64,000 bases of DNA, taken from NCBI GenBank assembly GCA_009711615.1, contig VENI01000009.1, positions 413,649-477,648 on the forward strand, written 5' to 3'. The notes below the pieces were generated by a model, which was not told where the DNA came from, did not search any database, and was given only the letters and a program-made list of their open reading frames with translations. Made by a program: the position numbers and the translations under genes. Of this stretch, positions 61,329 through 64,000 are shown in pieces (the first letter of the stretch is position 1; each line of letters starts with the position of its first letter). The stretch is from Bacillota bacterium. Lineage in GTDB: Bacteria > Bacillota > Desulfotomaculia > Desulfotomaculales > Desulfohalotomaculaceae.

Positions 61329-61842
61329 ATTTTTAAAACGATAAAAAGCTGAGAAGAACTTACTTCTCGGCTTTTTTGTTTTTTATAAAGAAAATTCACA
61401 CAAAACTATTAAATAGAAATTAAATCTATGTTAAAATTAACACATACTAATGAGTAATCAAACTTTGCTAATTTATTAACTTGTCTAAATTATTTTAAAA
61501 ATTATACAATTCAATAAATTATATTAGAATCTTTATTAATAACTTACTAATAAAACCTATACCGATAGCATAACTTCTAATAAGTAAAATTTCATTTAGT
61601 TTAATTATTCAGAAAAAAGAGGATTTTTACATATACCGTCTAATAATTAACCATGTTGACTAATAAATTAGTTGAAAATCTAATTTAAATCAAAGTTTTA
61701 TATAGTGAAATATTTCTCTTTTTCGGAAAAGTGGCAATATGAACACTCCCAACATAGTGAATTGTGATTAATGATACAAGTTTGCTGTAAAGCAATTACC
61801 TTACTGGCAAAGCCAAAAACAAAGGCGGAGGTGGAAAAAATT
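61329..61842. other. AT-rich intergenic region before the hydrogenase
   Basis: After the terminator at 61343-61380 there are about 460 very AT-rich bases without a recognised gene, tRNA or repeat. The hydrogenase promoter probably lies in 61620-61780, but no convincing -35/-10 pair was identified. A minus-strand frame at 61698-61964 is a chance ORF. Confidence 0.5.
61343..61380 (+). terminator. Terminator of the ferredoxin gene
   Basis: AAAAGCTGAGAAG / CTTCTCGGCTTTT followed by TTGTTTTT. Confidence 0.9.
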
Positions 61843-63399
61843 ATGGATAAGGAGAAGGCACGTAGTAAAGAAATGACCAGGCGCAGCTTTCTAAAAATGT
61901 TTGGAAGCATGGGCTTGGTTGGTGCCGCCGGAGCAACCCTGACTGGCTGCTCTAAAGATCCCATGGGCGGCGAAGGTTGGCTGCCCCAACAGTATCAGGC
62001 TGCCGGCCCTTCCTATCCGGCACAAGTGCGTGGGCGTATTCCTATCGACCCAATGAATCCATCCATTACAAGGGATGATGAAAAGTGCATCCTGTGCGGT
62101 CAGTGTTTAGAGGTTTGTGAAAATGTACAAACCGTATTTGGCTACTATGAACTTCCTATTAAGGATGAAATCATTTGTGTTAATTGTGGCCAATGTTCAC
62201 TGTGGTGTCCTACCGCAGCTATCACTGAGAAGGATGACACTGCAAAGGTGCTGGAAGCAATTAATGACCCGGAAACTGTTGTAGTTGTACAAACTGCACC
62301 GGCTACCCGAGTAGGTTTAGGTGAGGAGTTTGGACTCCCCGCAGGTGCATGGGTGGAAGGCAAGCAGGTAGCAGCATTAAAGAAACTTGGTTTTGACTAT
62401 GTGTTTGACACTAACTTCACTGCTGACTTGACTATTATGGAAGAAGGTACCGAGTTAATTCAGAGAATTAAGGGTGTAAATAAAGCCCCGCTGCCGCAAT
62501 TTACTTCTTGCAGCCCCGGTTGGGTTAAGTTCTTTGAGTACTACTACCCAGACTTGATTCCTAATATGTCTTCTGCAAAGTCCCCTCAGCAAATGCTCGG
62601 AACACTAATTAAAACTTATTTTGCTGAAGAAAAGAAAATTGAACCAAAGAAAATTTTCTCTGTATCAATTATGCCTTGTACTGCCAAGAAGTTTGAGTGC
62701 AGTCGTCCAGAGATGAACAGTGCCGGTGAACACAACGGCGATGAGACCATGCGTGACGTAGATGTGGTTCTCACTGTAAGAGAACTGGCTCGAATGATTA
62801 AAAAAGCAGAAATTGATCTGAACAAACTTTCGGACAAGAAATATGACACTCTTATGGGTGTAGGTTCTGGTGCTGGATTAATTTTCGGAGCCACTGGTGG
62901 TGTGATGGAGGCTGCTGTTCGCACAGCATACTTCGTACTAACTGATGGTCAAGATGTACCTGCCGGCCTGCTTAACTTGCAGCCAGTACGTGGCCTGGAA
63001 GGTGTAAAGGATGCTTCCTTGGACATTCCCGGTGTTGGCACAGTAAAAATAGCAGTTGCCCACGGTTTAAAGAATGCGCGTACTTTGATGGATCAGGTAA
63101 GAAGTGGAGAATCACCATATCACTTTATAGAGCTTATGTGTTGCCCCGGTGGATGTATTTCCGGTGGAGGGCAACCACGTACTGCATTACCCCCAAGTGA
63201 TGAGGTTCGTAAAAAGCGTATTGCCAGTCTGTACGAAAAAGACTCTTCTTACAAGCTGCGCTTAAGCCACGAGAACCCTGAAGTTATACAAATTTATGAA
63301 AAATTCCTTCATGAACCAATTAGCCATTTGGCCCATGAACTACTGCACACTGAATACACGGATAGAGGCGACAAATTAAACGCTAAGAAACAAGTTTAA
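61843..63399 (+). CDS. Tat-exported [FeFe] hydrogenase catalytic subunit
   Basis: 518 residues. The N-terminus has a twin-arginine signal (MTRRSFLKMFGSMG) and a Cys in LTGCSKDP resembling a lipobox, so the protein should be exported folded and perhaps lipid-anchored. Two [4Fe-4S] motifs follow (CILCGQCLEVC and CVNCGQCSLWCP, about 82-125), then the H-cluster motifs TSCSPGWVKFFEYYYP, MPCTAKKFECSRPEM and the distal MCCPGGCISGGGQP; the small-subunit region is fused at the C-terminus (about 460-518). It likely oxidises or makes H2 outside the cytoplasmic membrane. ATG 61843 follows GGAGGTGG. The next gene, 27 bases on, is a four-cluster ferredoxin subunit. Confidence 0.95.
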   Translation: MDKEKARSKEMTRRSFLKMFGSMGLVGAAGATLTGCSKDPMGGEGWLPQQYQAAGPSYPAQVRGRIPIDPMNPSITRDDEKCILCGQCLEVCENVQTVFGYYELPIKDEIICVNCGQCSLWCPTAAITEKDDTAKVLEAINDPETVVVVQTAPATRVGLGEEFGLPAGAWVEGKQVAALKKLGFDYVFDTNFTADLTIMEEGTELIQRIKGVNKAPLPQFTSCSPGWVKFFEYYYPDLIPNMSSAKSPQQMLGTLIKTYFAEEKKIEPKKIFSVSIMPCTAKKFECSRPEMNSAGEHNGDETMRDVDVVLTVRELARMIKKAEIDLNKLSDKKYDTLMGVGSGAGLIFGATGGVMEAAVRTAYFVLTDGQDVPAGLLNLQPVRGLEGVKDASLDIPGVGTVKIAVAHGLKNARTLMDQVRSGESPYHFIELMCCPGGCISGGGQPRTALPPSDEVRKKRIASLYEKDSSYKLRLSHENPEVIQIYEKFLHEPISHLAHELLHTEYTDRGDKLNAKKQV

Positions 63400-63426
63400 T
63401 AAGGAACGATTGGGAGGTGAAAATAC

Positions 63427-64000
63427 ATGAGTAAGGGTGTACTGGTAGATTTAACAAAATGTGTAGGCTGTGGCAGTTGTACCGTAGCTTGCAAATTATA
63501 TAACGATAACGAGTTTGAGAAGGAAAGCCCCGCCGTGGGACTTGACCCCAAACTGACTGATGAAAACTGGACTGTTGTTTCTGCTAATCAAGTAGAGAAA
63601 GATGGTCAACCTATATGGCGTTTTGTAAAGCAACAGTGTATGCACTGTGAGGAACCGGCATGTGTATCAGCCTGTTTTGCCAGAGCATTTCAGAAAACCG
63701 AAGAAGGCCCGGTTATATATTACCCACACCTGTGCGTGGGTTGCCGTTACTGTATGATAGCTTGCCCATTTGATATTCCAAAATATGAATGGGAAAAAGC
63801 TTTCCCACTGGTTACCAAGTGTCAAATGTGTTCCGGTAAGGTGGCTAACGGTGAGGCGCCTGCATGTGTCAGCGTATGTCCCACCGATGTAATGACCTTT
63901 GGTGATCGTGAGGAAATGTTGGCACTGGCCAAGAAAACCGTTGAGAGTGACGGTAACTATGTTAAACACATTTACGGTGAAAAAGAAGCCGGCGGTACAA
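63427..64000 (+). CDS. Four-cluster ferredoxin-like subunit (HybA/DmsB type), partial
   Basis: 191 residues to the right edge, no stop. Cys clusters: CVGCGSCTVACKLYN at the start, CMHCEEPACVSAC, CVGCRYCMIACPF and CQMCSGKV with ACVSVCPTDV, the usual four [4Fe-4S] of DmsB/HybA/FdhB-type electron-transfer subunits. It probably passes electrons between the exported hydrogenase and a membrane quinone-reactive subunit expected next. No Tat signal is visible, so it may travel with its partner. GGAGGTG stands before the ATG. Confidence 0.93.
   Translation, partial: MSKGVLVDLTKCVGCGSCTVACKLYNDNEFEKESPAVGLDPKLTDENWTVVSANQVEKDGQPIWRFVKQQCMHCEEPACVSACFARAFQKTEEGPVIYYPHLCVGCRYCMIACPFDIPKYEWEKAFPLVTKCQMCSGKVANGEAPACVSVCPTDVMTFGDREEMLALAKKTVESDGNYVKHIYGEKEAGGT

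Noticed and set aside
61698..61964. 88-codon minus-strand frame before the hydrogenase
   Set aside because: It is antisense to the Tat signal region of the hydrogenase and has no supporting signals.

Overview
The window looks like chromosome from a strictly anaerobic, spore-forming, low-to-medium GC Firmicute, most likely of the Desulfotomaculum / Peptococcaceae type. This is inferred from gene content: a SleB-type spore cortex hydrolase, a GerMN lipoprotein, many LysM/SH3 wall proteins, a B12-dependent glutamate mutase pathway, a split MetH, AdhE, rubrerythrin, FeoAB, a very large HdrA-type flavoprotein and a Tat-exported [FeFe] hydrogenase. There is no rRNA, CRISPR array, prophage or complete insertion sequence.

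Layout. (1) 1-5300 is an AT-rich accessory region: a minus-strand gene running off the left edge (six propeller-like repeats, then the beginning of a PI-PLC X-like domain), a DUF11 repeat protein with a Cys/His-rich insert and its overlapping unknown partner, then about 950 bases with a transposase remnant between inverted REP-like repeats. (2) 5300-15700 is one long minus-strand run: glutamate mutase GlmS-GlmL-GlmE, methylaspartate ammonia-lyase, an unpaired 2-hydroxyacyl-CoA-dehydratase-like protein with its ATP-dependent activase, an MBL hydrolase, a P-loop/SAD-like protein, RNase PH, XTP pyrophosphatase, a YfcE-type phosphoesterase and tRNA-Gly. (3) 15900-23100 holds envelope and spore genes: SH3b/AMIN amidase, GerMN lipoprotein, L,D-transpeptidase and a five-LysM protein. 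(4) 23200-29650 holds MetH reactivation protein plus MetH, TrkH/TrkA and tRNA-Val. (5) 29800-38000 is redox and iron: the 1479-residue HdrA/GltD fusion, a zinc-ribbon protein, FeoB/FeoA behind a clear Fur-type promoter, and rubrerythrin. (6) 38300-54400 is mixed: deacetylase, IscS-ThiI, an orphan betaine-binding lipoprotein, an ErcA-like dehydrogenase overlapping a PAS-GGDEF-EAL protein, DUF421/DUF4363, tRNA-Arg, SleB, a sirtuin, a GNAT enzyme, a soluble chemoreceptor with a Rossmann domain, rhomboid and NlpC/P60 genes with odd starts, and small proteins. (7) 54400-64000 has a LysM-M14 peptidase, AdhE, a cluster of small unknown genes, a ferredoxin, the exported [FeFe] hydrogenase and a four-cluster ferredoxin subunit cut by the right edge.

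How the parts fit: glutamate can be rearranged to 3-methylaspartate and deaminated to mesaconate. AdhE, the hydrogenase and the HdrA flavoprotein would handle reducing equivalents, Feo supplies iron for the many Fe-S proteins, and the wall hydrolases serve growth or sporulation and germination. Intergenic DNA carries two dispersed repeat families, a heptamer (TGACTCC-like) and an AT-rich/palindrome composite. The heptamer has become part of coding sequence at the GlmL C-terminus and at the start of the zinc-ribbon gene beside feoB. Start codons were moved from the longest open frame wherever a Shine-Dalgarno sequence and family N-termini argued for it; each case is stated.
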